Positions 24,669-38,300 of a DNA stretch of 64,000 nucleotides are shown piece by piece. The notes beneath the pieces are model-generated. The model saw only the letters and a list, made by a program, of their open reading frames with translations. It was not told the DNA's origin and ran no database searches. The stretch spans positions 228,192,915 through 228,256,914 of the forward strand of contig NC_081410.1 of the NCBI RefSeq assembly GCF_030272615.1. Reading direction: 5' to 3'. Within the stretch, counting starts at the first letter, position 1; every line of letters starts with the position of its first letter. The translations under genes and the position numbers were made by a program. Origin of the DNA: Cryptomeria japonica. Lineage: Eukaryota; Streptophyta; Pinopsida; Cupressales; Cupressaceae.

Positions 24669-24862
24669 GTTCGTTTTGATTCTCAATTTGAATAGAGAAA
24701 ACCAATTCAAAAGTCTTACAACTCTTAATCAAATTGATTTTCAATTTGAATAGAGAAAACTAATTCAAAAATCTTACAACTCTTGATCAAATGTTTATGT
24801 TCATTCTATTCCCAAATTTATTCGAAAAAACCAATTCAAAGTCTTACAACTCTTAATCAAAT
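24669..24862. repeat. Three imperfect tandem units of about 57-71 bp
   Basis: Units at 24669-24734, 24735-24791 and 24792-24862 each end in TCTTACAACTCTT(A/G)ATCAAAT. The first two share TCAATTTGAATAGAGAAAAC exactly; the third is more diverged. Confidence 0.9.
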
Positions 24863-27470
24863 GACACTCAATTATATAAAATTTGCTATATCATTGACTC
24901 ATACATAGTCCCCCACTACAATTTCATATGGCTCGAGGGCTTTCAAATATGATAATGGATCTATATCTAGGTCCAAGTGCATCAATCATATGAAATTAGA
25001 TATAGTGCTCCATGTAATCATTAGTCCTAGCTTTTTCTTTTTCATGGATATCAAATATGAGCTCTCCACCTCACAAGACTGCACTTTTACCAAAAGTTAA
25101 TTAAACTCTTGAAAGGTGTGATGACGGCATCCACCCAAAATCATATCTCAACACAAAATCTGATTTTTTTTTCAATTTTAGCAAATACCCATAATTTAAT
25201 TGCTTTGTGTTGTAAACTATGTTTGAATTCCTTTGAACACATTGACACCTGGCTTTTTCCTTCCTTCCCAAAATCTACGACGTTTAGTGAAATGAAGTTT
25301 ACGACAGCGAGATCTACTTTGACCTTGCGCGCCACGTTTATTTTTTTCTTTTTTTTAATTCTCCATTGAAGTCACGCCTAGCGGAAACAAAATGCCTTTC
25401 TAAGGATGTGCAATGTATTTTTTATTATCATTTATCATCTAATTGAATTATAAATTTGAATACACATTTTAAATTAACATGTGACATAATTGTATTCATT
25501 TGTATAAGTTTATTCTCATTTTATCTATACAAATATCTATTTTAATATAGTCGAGGATTGAATGATAGGTGGTTGAGAAGAGTTGTTATTTGTTGTTTTC
25601 ATTTTATAGATAATATTATTATAAATATTTGGTCATCTCATCATCAAATAACATTTGCACTCAATCAAATTATAATTAAACTTAGAAAACTCACTCAAAG
25701 GTGTGTGATCTTTCTCCATGCCCCTTGCCAATCCCTACCTCTATATTGGCTTATCCACCTGTCTAAGTGAAGGATGGATCTAAAGTTCGCATATCCAAGT
25801 GGAGGTGGGCAACAATGTCGTATCTCTATATCCTTATCAAGTTTTGAAATAGTTATCTACATAGGGGACTAGGATGAGCTTTCCTTATGTGTGAATGACC
25901 TTGCCACTTTTCTATTATGCTCGCTTGACTTAGAATGCTTAACGAAACCCTACTAATTGTCACCACTTGACTCCTCTCATTACGATGATAAAATATTCCC
26001 TAGCATGGTCAAGCTCAATTATGTCCATGTTTCCATCCTCTCATCACTATCGCCCCCAATGGATCCCTAGATTAGATGAGGTTGGCAGCCCAATAGGGAA
26101 TTAGTGCATGGGGAGCCAAGGTTAAAATTGACTAATCTTGCTCAAACTAAATAAATCCATGGTACTCAACCAAGTCATGACTAACTCAATCACTCACTCC
26201 CCTCAAAAGGGTAGCAAGGGTCATCTATTATTTAGGTGGTTAGCAAAGTTGGGTGTTCAAACTAATAGTTGCTCTTATGTAATAGATGGCCCTAAGCGAG
26301 AGGAGTTGAAGCAATTAGATCTATTTGATACACATAATTTCATGTACCCATTGTCCACTTTGATTTGGCCACTTTTATGCCCTAGGTTATTTTTGCAATC
26401 ATGGGGCTAACCCACAATCACATATTTAACCCTCTTAAATTTAAATTTTGGATAAATTTTTGTCCATTCGTGTCCCACCAAGGGCTAATTAGACACGATG
26501 AGGTATTTTGTAGTATCAAATTGTGATGTTTTATCAAGATTCAATTACATAGTTTCTAGGTCAAACACATTAACCTGTATTTCATGAGTTGTGTTTCACA
26601 CAAACCCATCTCTCATGAACATAGATCATCCACTTAATACTCATTGCATCTAGGTGATGTTCATGAGAGTGAAGCATCAAGACCTCCTAAGAAGTCACCC
26701 ATTCTAGTAGTACTCTAACTCAATCATGATTAAGCATGAAATTTCATTAAAGATCAAGCTTTGTTAGAGTGTTGCCCCATTTGCAAAGTATTCAACTAGT
26801 GTTGTTTCTTACAAACTATTCATTACAAAGCCACTTTAAAAAATTCAATGATAATTTTGTATAATCTGTCATTATGCTCTTGTACTTAATGATATTTGAT
26901 TAATTCATTTTGGACGTCCAAGAGTATCCAAGAAACTCTCTTAACTCAACATGTTATTAGTGTTTACAACACTTCAATTGACATAACAAAAGGAATATAG
27001 ATTTACACAAGCATTCTAGGAGCATATCCATGTCTATTTTTGTTCTTTGATCACTTAAGATAGACCTAAGATAGCATGTTCCCTTGCAACACAAAATAAA
27101 TTCTCCCAAGGTATTTATAAATACCACCAATCTTTAGATATAAAAAATAATAGACGAAGAAAAGGGAATCAAGTAAAATAAAAAAGTAGAGTTCTGAATT
27201 GCTAGATCGTTTTTATAGGTGTGGGATATTTCTATCACCGTGAATTTGACCTTCCACAACATAGATATAATTCTCTAATTTTGAGGTGAGTTGTAGACCA
27301 TCTTAATCATTTATTGATCCTACACAAATTCCAGAATCAAAGGTGACCATTCTTCAATCATAGAGCTAGGTTTCTCTATCCATTGTATTTATTTTTAGTA
27401 GCTTAGCATTCACTTCTAGAAAATCTTTAATTATTCTAAGATAATTATTCTTATGTCTATGAAAGTGTAG
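24863..27470. other. No recognised feature
   Basis: Short frames (for example 26138-26410) show no known family. No LTR termini were seen. Confidence 0.5.
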
Positions 27471-27475
27471 CGTCC

Positions 27476-28672
27476 TAAAATTGCGACACTGGCAATTTCG
27501 ACTGCATTTCGGTCTTCACGATGGCGACGCAACACGCAACCTGAATGGAGACCCCGAAACCTGATTACGACACTGAAAACTGCATTTTTCAAGCACCCTG
27601 GCCTGAACCTCCTTGCACCCTACTGTCCCGGGAGGTGGGACCAGAGCGCCCAGCGCCCTGGTCCGTGGGTCCTATTTTGGGCCCGGTCTCCTAAGGGGTC
27701 TCGGGTCTTTTTGTTTGCAATTTGGAAATTATCATTTCCTGGTCGGCCTAAGGTCGGGAAAATCAGTCTATCAGCCCTAATTGACAAGTATATAAACTAC
27801 ATTTTCCTCTTTCATTCGACATGATGGAAAAGGCATGGAAACTATACTCAAGCATTCAAGCATTCAAGCATTCCTTCAAGCAATTGATCATTTCAAGTCT
27901 CCATTCAAGGCTAAGTGTTGCATTCAAGACAAGGATTCAACCATTGAAGAGGAGATCACATACTACATGCTACATACAACATACAAACATACAACAAACA
28001 ACAACATCTAAACCTTCGCACATAAGGATACAAACATCCTTAGAACAAGGTATTAGTACTTGTTTTACAGTCATTTACATTTACAGCTCTTGCTCATTTC
28101 TTGGTTAATTCCAAAACCGGGGTTTGACCTAAAGGCAAACCCCTAATCCCTAACCCCCCAATCATCTTCGCTTTTCTGTGTGTAGGTTGCAGGTACGCGG
28201 CTGAAATTGAAGATCTAGAATCCTTGTGCAGAGACGAACAGATCCCCCTTCGTTTCGCGGATTTTTCAAAGGACCGTGGCGCCGGGCGCCATCGTCTCGA
28301 CAACTTTTGCTCAAATTTGCAGGACAGCACCGTATCGACATTTCACTGCTAATTCCAGGTCCGCAGCTTCATACTGTATCCCTATCTCAATTTATAAGCA
28401 AATCTTTCTCACTTTCTATGCATTCCTAGCTTAATTCTTCTATGCACATTCTTTACAAAAGAGGGTAGCCTTGCTGTCATAACCCTTGAAACTCATTTAG
28501 CATCCAATCTTGCATTGCGTGGGATTGGATCTTGTGGGTTTCAACCCCTCTTTTGAATGTAAAGTCTCTCCCCTAAGTGAAAACCATCAACCCTAGTGAA
28601 TCTCCCTTCTCTCTCCTCGGAGTTGGAAGAGGGGAGAGCAACTAGGGTTCGATCGTGATTTTCCGCTTTACA
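27476..28672 (+). mobile_element. Solo LTR, 1197 bp, TSD GAAAG (TGTAGYGTC family)
   Basis: Runs from TGTAGCGTCCTAAAATTGCG to TTTCCGCTTTACA, with perfect GAAAG duplications at 27471-27475 and 28673-28677. A TATA box (AGTATATAAACTAC) lies near 27788. The downstream segment TTCCAAAACCGGGGTTTGACC (about 28108) reappears reverse-complemented in the LTRs at 45491 and 58553, which have matching start sequences. The segment is GC-richer than its flanks. The family is probably Ty3/gypsy by LTR style; no internal region is present to prove it. Confidence 0.92.
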
Positions 28673-28677
28673 GAAAG

Positions 28678-31055
28678 TTACTGGATTAGCCTAAACTATG
28701 CTATAGAGAAAGCCAGTTTTCCATTTAGATATTTGGTCACTTTACTCTATCTTACACAATCTTTACTTCCTCTAGGGTTTTCAGCCACATTATAATTTTT
28801 AGATTTGGATAACTAATTTTTTAATCTATTTCCAAGTTTTTCTTAGGGTTTGTGTTTACTTTCTTTACAAATATTTTGATTAGGGTTTATGTATACATAT
28901 TGATTTATCTTTCTTCATGCACCTTTGCACCCTAGGATATTCCTTCATCATGCCATCTTGGGGGATTTTCTTTGGCTAATCTACATGTTTATATTTCAAT
29001 TTTCAACATCACATAAGGCAAATATTCTTAGCATGCTTGTGAATCTACATACTATATATATGAATGTCTAATCTATAGTTTTATTCTACCATGTTCTATC
29101 TTTTCACTCTTTCATTGAGTTAGCAAGTGCAAACCATGTGTTATTAGAGATTCTGGGTTCATTTATCCAAACATGCCATTTTGATTATATAAATTGTAAC
29201 AATGATGAATACACACTAAGAAAGGATCTATCATCTAATTCACCTATGTACATGAAATTAATGTAAACTAGTGGTGATACATTTCTTGCATCTCATAATA
29301 ATCTTATCTTCGTAGATTCATATGCTTCTTCAATGTATTTGTTCTCTTGTACATAATGATAAGAATAGTAATAATTATCTTTCAACATGTCCCATGTTGA
29401 ATCTATGAATGTTTTTCCTTCACATAGACTTTTTTCACATGATAGCATATGCCTTAATGATTGTTCATTAGCTTCCCATGCAATATATTAACATTGATGT
29501 TTCATTGCTTTATTCCACTTTACTTGATGCCATTATAAGCCATAGTGAATAATTCTTACATAATGATTATGATGGGTTGATTGATGCATTATTGTATGTA
29601 GAATCATTATTGCTAATTATACACATATAAATAATGTTGATTTATCAAATATAATGATTTTAGATAAAAATCTATAATGCCCTGCCAAGGGAACCTCAAT
29701 GACACAAGCCAAGAAATTTGAAATATTTTTTTTTGAAACATTCTAGATAACATTAAAAACTTCAAAACCAAAGGTATGACACAGCATATCTCACTTAAAC
29801 GATAATGTGCACACAAGCATTGCAAGGACAACATGACACATAAGTAAAGACAACATGGATGGTCTCTCAACTACATAAGGAGACATTGGTAGAAGAATAA
29901 GAAAACATGGGACAAGTCATTGTGATTGATATGAGAGAGAGGACATCACCTTAATGGTGACGAGGTACCAACCCACATTCATGTTATCTCACAACCACAC
30001 ACAAGGATGGGATGAGGGGATCATCACCCTCCAATTAATTTTAAATTTTAAAATTGATTTATTTTCTAATTATATTTAATTATTTGTTTTTTTTAATTAT
30101 AAATAGTTTGTATATATCTATTTAAAAATTATAGTTCAATTTCAAAAAATTATGTGTTCGTTCTTCTATATTTATTATTAAATATTAATATTTTATCAAA
30201 TTTTTAAAAAGAGGAGTTTTTATTAACATATGTATCATTACACTCCACTCCTTGCTACTATTGAAAAATGCCTCTCAACATTAACTAACATGCCTATGTT
30301 TTAAATATTTTATGTAGAATGCATTGAGAGATCAAAACAAAAAATAAAATCAAACTAGGAAAAGAAAAATGTGTACCTCATGACTACTCTAAACACCTAC
30401 ATGAAAAGAGTAAACTTCAAACTTTAGAACATTCAAAAGCAAGAGGAATCATTGAAGACAAAAATGACTATCAATTACCATAATAAATTTTGTTTACACA
30501 CAAAAAATTTAATGAGATTTACCAATAGTAATGAAAGGTTGTTATTATAATTTCCAAATAAAACATCTTACTACTTCAATTGTCTATTGGTATTATAATC
30601 TTTTGAAAATATTTTTGAGGAATTATGACATATAAATAAAATCCATGCCTTGCTTTAGGCAAAATTTTATTTTTTGATAACGACAATAAAAATAAGTAAT
30701 GAAAGAAAAATAAAGGATAAATAATACAAATTAATTAAAACATAAGTTCAACTAATCAACATAGAGCTTCAACTCTTTCTATCAAACACTAGAAACAAAA
30801 ACACTAAAAAAAATGAAAAATAGTAACTATTGTTAATAAAGAGTCATAAAAAAATAAAATACATATTTTGCTTAACATTAGAGTTGTTTCTCTTACATAT
30901 AAAGAACAAAGTTATTATTTTCTTCTACATTTTTTTACGCTTTGTAAACACACACACACACACACACACACATTTTCAATGCATAATTTATTGCATAAAC
31001 ACTTGAATCTTTGAATACAACATAGCACTACAAACTTGGTTGCTTCTCCACTTCT
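28678..31055. other. AT-rich DNA, no recognised gene
   Basis: No coding signature was recognised, including the minus-strand frame at 29613-29870. A (CA)n tract lies at 30948-30972. Confidence 0.5.
30948..30972. repeat. (AC)n microsatellite
   Basis: About twelve uninterrupted AC units. Confidence 0.97.
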
Positions 31056-32265
31056 TGATGCAGAGGCCTACCCAAAACTCCTAATATCCAGCCCAAATAA
31101 GGTTAGGCTAGTGACCCCTCTACTACTCACCAGGGTCCTGCAAGGTAGGACTCTACACCTTGGATGAAACTACACATATATTCCCCATTCTTAGGCCCAC
31201 TCAACATGAGTAAAAAGCTTCCTCTCTTCAAACAGACTTCACCGGTCAGGCTTTGCCGGTAAGGTGAGAAAAAGGCTTCAACTCTTCAAACAGGCTTTTC
31301 GGGTGATTCCTACTCCTTGAGATTTTGTAGTTGACAAACACATAACATATAAGACCTCTTTCTAGTGCTGGTTTTGATCTTGGGCATCAAATCCTTGTAC
31401 CTCCTTTGTAAGCCTACCCCTCCGGTTAGTAGCCCTTCTAGACCGGTAATTTTGTTTTAACACAAAAATGTTCCACACACCCATACAAACAACTTAGCAT
31501 TTCGGACACTCTTTTGGAAGATATACTGATCTCCAAAATTATTTGGTCAGAACTGCAAATATAAGGTCGGCTCCCTTTAGAGGCTAAGAGACCTATAGGG
31601 GCAATTAGCCCTATTTTCCAAAGCAACTACCTCTACCGGTAGACCAAATGAAAGATCAACCTGATAGGCATGAGGGGGGTAGTGAGAAACTTCTAATTCT
31701 AGGGTTGCACACCTGGAATCCATCGCTAAGACAAAATATGATGATTGTCCTAAAACTTGTCCTAGGTAGTCACATAGAGATGCCTACCTAAATCTGTTCA
31801 TTTCTCCACACAACAAAGTCTCCCCTGCAATAAAACATGAAAACACTAAAATAAAAAGGCTTATCTTTTATCCCTCCAAAGGAAGAGTCTTCTAATGGAC
31901 CGGAGTGCAAGATAAAGCCATTTTGTTTCAAAACCCTCTCCAAACCCTAAGTTTCCAAGTCACAATCAGTAAAATGAAGGTTTCTCTCTACTCCCGAACC
32001 ATTAAGAACTTAGATCACCACCAAAAGAAATCTATTCCATCTCCCTATCTACTCCATTAATGGTGGGGTTCCAATAAATCCGTATGGTCACATACAACAC
32101 CTGCAAACTCAGAATTTTTGGGAAAACCGAATTGTTTTAAGTATTATTGCTTCGTGAAACTCCAACTCCAACAACAAAAACCTTGGGAATCGAGCGGGCC
32201 ACAAGGCTTATACAACTCTCCAATAGTTTCTTGTTGAATTTAGAGTAGGTTGGAGCCATTGAAAG
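31056..32265 (-). mobile_element. Chromovirus 3' LTR (main part)
   Basis: Matches 40068-41289. Its last 12 bp on the plus strand (GCTTCCCCAACC) lie at 35037-35048, separated by an insertion at 32266. Confidence 0.92.
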
Positions 32266-35031
32266 TGTCACGAACCGTAATTTTGATAATGTGTTATTAT
32301 GAGATATTATGTAGGTTTTTATTTATGAATTGAAATGGAAACAAATAGGAGCATTCATTTTGATGATAATGCAGTTGTATACAAATAATAGGAAATGATG
32401 TATGCATTTTACTCATGCAATATGTAATTCAATATCTAATATTATCTTAATTGGGGATCGTCAATGCTGATGAATCATTGAGTGCAAGTGATGCAGGGAC
32501 AGGTGAACAAAGATGAAGGCGAGAACATGACTCAGGTAGAGTTGTTTTTAGCTTAGGACTTCAGTAGACTAGGGGAATCTCACACACCACAATAGAAAAA
32601 TTGTTTGTGCATTTGTGGCTTCGTCGATGCATGATTTTGAATAAGATGATATGATTAATTGGTAGTCATTACATTGATTTCGTCTATAAAAGTAAAAATT
32701 AGTTGGATATTTAGAGTTATGAAATACATCAACTTAACGTTCTTATTAAAGATGATTTAGTGTTTTTAGCATAAGAGAATGCAGATATAATTTTTATTTA
32801 CGATTGACGTGTTTACAATTATATGGAGTTCATATGCATGAAATTTTGATAATTATTTTATAATTTATGTCATATTTTAAAGTGATTAAAGTAATCTTGT
32901 CAATTCGAAATGATAGGTTTATAATTACGCATGTATATATATTATCATTTTTATTTTTTTTACCTTTTTACAAATAGAAATAAATAATCAAACGTTTAAT
33001 ATATATATATATATATATAATTAATTTATTACATATCCTAAATATTTTAATTAGGTTTTATTTATTTCTATTTAACATCTAATAAATTGAATGCAATGTA
33101 TATATTATTAAATATAATATTGTTTATTTATTTAACATGTATATGCATTAAATAGTAAAAGGTGGCGGGTTGGTTGGATATTGATTGTTAGAAGTCAATA
33201 GTCAAAGTCAGTCTAGCATGTAGTGTCCACGACATAACAAGTCTACAGTTAACTTCATCCATCCACAATAGCCAAAGTCGACTTAACTTCCACGACCCTT
33301 GGTGGGTGACTTGGCACTTAACATAGATCCATGATGAATTAGCAGTGAAGTCTGCAAATGACTAAAACTCCTCCACGATCCATGGTTAGAGGTGGTCGAC
33401 TCATCTTTCCACAACTGCAGAGAACAACAGTGAGGATCCAAGAACCATAGACGTGTAGATTAGAGAGATCGCTAACTGGTAGCACATTGGGAAAAGGAAG
33501 ACGTGGAATGGTTAAAGAAATAGACCTATCGATAATACAGAAAATACTTCAAATTGATAACAATAATCAAGCCTTAGATGTAGCATATATCATAGGGAAA
33601 AATAGTATAAATGCAGGATAGGTTCGATAGGAAGGGAGAGGAAAAAAAAAGATAGAAATTAGCAAGCGGAGTGGATAGAAAGATATTGAGTTAGAAGATA
33701 GATTAGAGAGAGAGCATTTTAGAGCAAAGATAGAAGGAGAATAGAAGATCTTTGAAAGAACTTTTGATCCATCAAGGAAGAAGTTGACCGATTTGGAGGA
33801 GGCACGAAAGAGCTCATTCCAAGCCAGTCTCAAGCGTAAGAAGGTAGGAACTTTATTTCATTTTGGTTATTATGCAATAAGGAAGGTTAGTGAAATAAAG
33901 CTATGGTTGTAGCATACGATTTCAATTATGATATTCCATGTGTGTTTTTTTATTGAATTTGTTTATTTATTCCTTGAATATACATAGAAGAAAATCATTA
34001 GGTGAAATAGTTAAGATATGCAATTATATTGTTTAAGAATGGTGAATAATGTCAATGGGTTAGGATAGATTTTCAATTATAGAATGTGTACTCAAAATTT
34101 AACTCATTTATATGAAAAAAAATTTCATACTTGCATTACACCTTCTTCTTACTTTGTACTTATTCAAATATTTTTGATGAAAATATATTTGCTTATCAAA
34201 TTTCAAAAGATTGTTTTCAATTAGGTGAAAGTAATGAAATAGTGTTTAATTTATGAAAGTGATAGGAAAGATGTTAGATCAATTAGTCAAAAGATTGTAT
34301 TCTTTAAATGTATTATTGTTGTGAGAACCAAGCTAGATAGGCTTGTGTATGGAAAGTTACCTTATGGGACGGGTGCCGAATATGGAATCTTAGAGAGAAT
34401 AGTTGCTTTTTCCAAACTATTTATTTTTTATATGCATGGCATTATACTCGGCCGAGTAATGAACTGAATTATCCATTGAAATAGATGGAATTCTTTATTT
34501 TATGCTCTCTACCATATCCATGATTGATAATGCTTGTTTCTTATGAGAATTAGAAAAATGAAAATGCATGTATCATCTAGGCACGCACCAGATTCCCTCT
34601 TGTCTTTCGAATTCTTTGTTTAAAAAAATTCATGCAGGGTTGGATATTCTTGATTGACCAAGAATTCCGGGGAAGTGTAAGCTTCAAGGTTGGGCGGAAA
34701 AAGCACTTGAATCTTGTTCTCGTCTTCATTCGATGGACTAAAAGGAAGTGAATCAGATTGGAGATCGACGGATGTATCTCACTTTCTTTATGTTTGTATA
34801 ATACTTAAGGCAAATTAGAAAGCCTAAGTATGGTATAATGATATGTAATGATAAATTTGTACCTTCCATTGTATATGAAATTTTTATTAAACTCTTTTAT
34901 ATCTATGATTGTTTTATCAATTTATTAAACTTGTTTTATATTATGTATGAAATAGAATTCTTAATTGACCTATGATTTTATTTATGATTAAAGAGTATAT
35001 TATGTCTTATAGATTAATTTACGTCTTTACA
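32266..35031 (+). mobile_element. 2766-bp LTR-like insert, TSD GAAAG
   Basis: Starts TGTCACGAACCGTAATTT and ends ACGTCTTTACA, flanked by GAAAG at 32261-32265 and 35032-35036. It splits the chromovirus 3' LTR. The TG/CA ends and 5-bp TSD mark LTR-retrotransposon integration. I see no PBS, polypurine tract, coding region or internal repeat of the ends, so it is best read as one long solo LTR. A short non-autonomous element is the alternative. Orientation is unproven. Confidence 0.8.
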
Positions 35032-35048
35032 GAAAGGCTTCCCCAACC

Positions 35049-35331
35049 GATTTACAAAAAGTTGCACTTTTGCACTCAAAAGTTGCATTTTTGCAATTTT
35101 GCTCAAAAAGTTGTCATACTTCCTAAGGTTGGGATCCACACACATGGACCAACCAAAAACACACAAGACATTTTTAAAACCTATTAAACATGAATCTAAA
35201 CCATCTACTACCCCTTTTTACCACATTGTCCCAATTGGCTTCTCAAATTGCCTAATTTGTGACATGGGCTTACATGGTGGGGTTTATTTGCATACATGAA
35301 ACATAAGACACACTAACACATCCTAATGATC
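35049..35331 (-). other. Chromovirus 3' untranslated region
   Basis: Lies between the pol stop and the 3' LTR. It is duplicated at 41290-41575. The region next to the LTR (GATTTACAAAAAGTTG) is not a strong polypurine tract. Confidence 0.75.
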
Positions 35332-38300
35332 CTAGTCTTCATCCTTAGGGTCATGAATATCTTGTTGATGAGGTGCTCCTGCACCATACTCCTCGGGAGA
35401 AGAGATCTCAAGCCCACTTGAAATCAAAGTTTGTAAATTTGCACCATGATTGGATATTTGTTCACTTGTCATCCAAACCGCCTCAGAATCTGGTTTATCC
35501 TACCAAACCACCAAGTACTCAAGGTACTCCTTGTTTCTTGTCCTCTTTGTGACTCTAGTGTCAACCACTTTGCTCAACTTAGGTGATTCCTGTCTTGGAA
35601 TGTCATTGTCTATTGTAACCGGTATTGGTTCTTCTTCTTCACTGTCAGTACCTTTGAAAAGTGTAAGATCACACACATTAAAAATAGGTGATAATCCAAG
35701 ATCAGGAGGAAGTTGGATCTCATAGGCATTTTGTCCACATTTCTTCAATAGCTGGCGTGGTCCAATCTTCCTCTACATGAGTTTGGTGTATTTGCCTTTC
35801 AGTAGTCTCTCCTTCTTCAAGTGTACCCATACCAAATCCCCAACATTAAACTATACATCTCTCTTCTTCTTATTAGCATGAGCTTTGTACTTAACTACAG
35901 ATTGTTGGAGATGAGACTTGACTTGGTCATGCATCTCTTTAATGACTGATGCAAAGGCTTCACCATCTGCACTAATGGCTTCTTCTTTGGGTAAATCTCT
36001 TAACTCCAACACTCCCCTTGGGTGTATGCCATAAACAATCTGAAAGGGATATTTACTGGTACTCTTATTTATGGTGTCATTGTATGAGAATTTTGCCTAT
36101 GACAAAATGTTATCCCACTTCTCTCCATGTTGCCTTGTTAAACACCTTAATAGTTTCCTAATGACCTATTGACAACCTCAGTTTGTCCATCCGTTTGAGG
36201 ATGGTAGGTTGATGAGAAAGCTAGGTTAGTTCCCAACTTCTTCCAAAGAGTCCTCCAGAAGTGACCTATGAACTTCACATCTCTGTCTGAAACAATGTTT
36301 ATGGGCAATCCATGTATCCGGACTATCTCTTTGAAGAATAGGTCTACAACATATGATGCATCACAAGAAGTCTTACATGGCAAGAAATGAACCATTTTAC
36401 TAAACCTGTCCACTACTACAAAGACACTATCAAATCCTCTCCTTGTTCTAGGAAAACCCAACACAAAGTCCATACTTATGCTCTCCCATGGCCTAGAAGG
36501 AATGGGTAAAGGCTGATATAAACCTGCATTTGTGGACTTCCCTTTGGCTTTCTGACATATGACACATGTTTCCACAAACTTTCTCACATCTGTCTGTAAT
36601 TTAGGCCAAAAATAATATCTCTTTACAAGGTCTAGGGTCTTGTCAAGACTGAAATGACCTGCCATAGCTCCACAATGCTTCTCCCTAATAATATTCAACC
36701 TCATGAAACATTTAGGGATACACAGCTACACTCCCTTAAACAACAATCCATCTTGTATCAAAAACTCAGAATACTCAATATGATCCCGGTCACTCAAAGT
36801 TTCACATACCTTGTATATTTCTCCAAAATCTTCATCAGCAACATACATACTCTTCAAGGAATCAATATCAACACTCTCCATCTTGATTTGGTTTACAGTC
36901 AAGACTCTTCTACTCAAAGCATCTGCAACTTTGTTCTTAACTCCCTTCTTGTGCTTGAGGGTAAATGTGAAAGCTTGTAGGGTCTCTACCCACTTCATAT
37001 GTTAGTGATTAAGATTCTCTTGGCTATTTATGAAACTGAGTTCATGATTATCAGTAAACACTATGAACTCCTTAGGCAACAAATAATGCCTCCACTTCTT
37101 CAAAGAATGTACTAGAGCATACATCTCTAAGTCATAAGATGAGTATATTTTCTTAGCATCATTTAGCTTTTCACTGAAAAAAGTAATAGGTCTTCCTTCC
37201 TGACTGAGTATTGCTCCAATAGCCATGTGGCTTGCATCACATTCCACCTGAAATATCTTGTTGAAGTCTACTAAGACAAGGACTAGTTGTTCTGCAACCT
37301 TCTTCTTCAATGTCTCAAATGAATCATTTGCCTCTTTGGTCCAACTGAACCTGCACTTTTGTCCTCCCTTTATGGTGTCAAGCATGGGTGCACAAATATG
37401 ACTAAATCCTCTTATGAATTTCCTATAAAAATTTTCTAAACCATGGAAACTTCGGACATCATTCATAGTTCTAGGTGTAGGCCAAGATAATATAGCACTC
37501 ACCTTCTCTTGATCCATTTTCAACTCACCTTGTGAGATTACAAAACCCAAATAGATGATCTCTTCCTGCATGAACAAACACTTCTCCAAATTGACCATGA
37601 GTTGCTCTTCATGTAACCTCTTGAGAACCATACCTATGTGGTTGAGGTGCTCTTCCCTTGTGTGATTGAAGATCAAGATATCATCTAAGTACACTATGAC
37701 AAATTTTTCTATGAATTCCACCAAGACTTCATTCATTAACCTCATAAAGGTACTAGGTGCATTGGATAACCCAAATGGCATGACTTTACATTCATATAAC
37801 CCCTCATTAGTTTTAAAAGCTATCTTCCATTCATCCCTTGGCCTTATTCTAATCATGGTATCCACTTTTTAGATCCATTTTTGTAAAATATTTAGCACTC
37901 CCTAAGAAATCAAGAAAATCCTCTATTCTAGGGATTGGGAACCTATACCTGATGGTTATCTTGTTGATGGCTCTTAAGTTTGATGGGCTTAGAATTTTAT
38001 CGATCAGTCTTGATTCAAGCAACCCTTCAATCTGCCTGGCCATTTCTGCATTCTGGTCTGGGGTGAGCTTGTAGGCTTCTTTGTTTGGCAATGTAGATCC
38101 AGGGATCAAATCTATGCAATGACTGATGTCCCTCACCGCTGGTAAGGACCTTGGCATTCCATCAGAGATGATGCCCTGATGCGTATCAAGCAATTGTCTA
38201 ACTGTCGGTCCTATGTGTTTTGGTCCTCCTTCTTTCTCTTCTGTAAACTGCACTTTCCTTATCACCTTGGGACTAGGCATGAGGGCATAGCAAACTGCAT

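Noticed and set aside
27821-28429. ORFs at 27821-28108, 28226-28429 and 28094-28330 (minus)
   Set aside because: All lie inside the solo LTR bounded by GAAAG duplications and show no protein family.
28950-31050. Possible host gene in the AT-rich interval
   Set aside because: No frame over 90 codons, no recognisable domain, and no consistent splice-site and codon pattern visible by eye.
36654-36980. Plus-strand ORF of 108 codons
   Set aside because: Antisense shadow of chromovirus RNase H/integrase on the minus strand.
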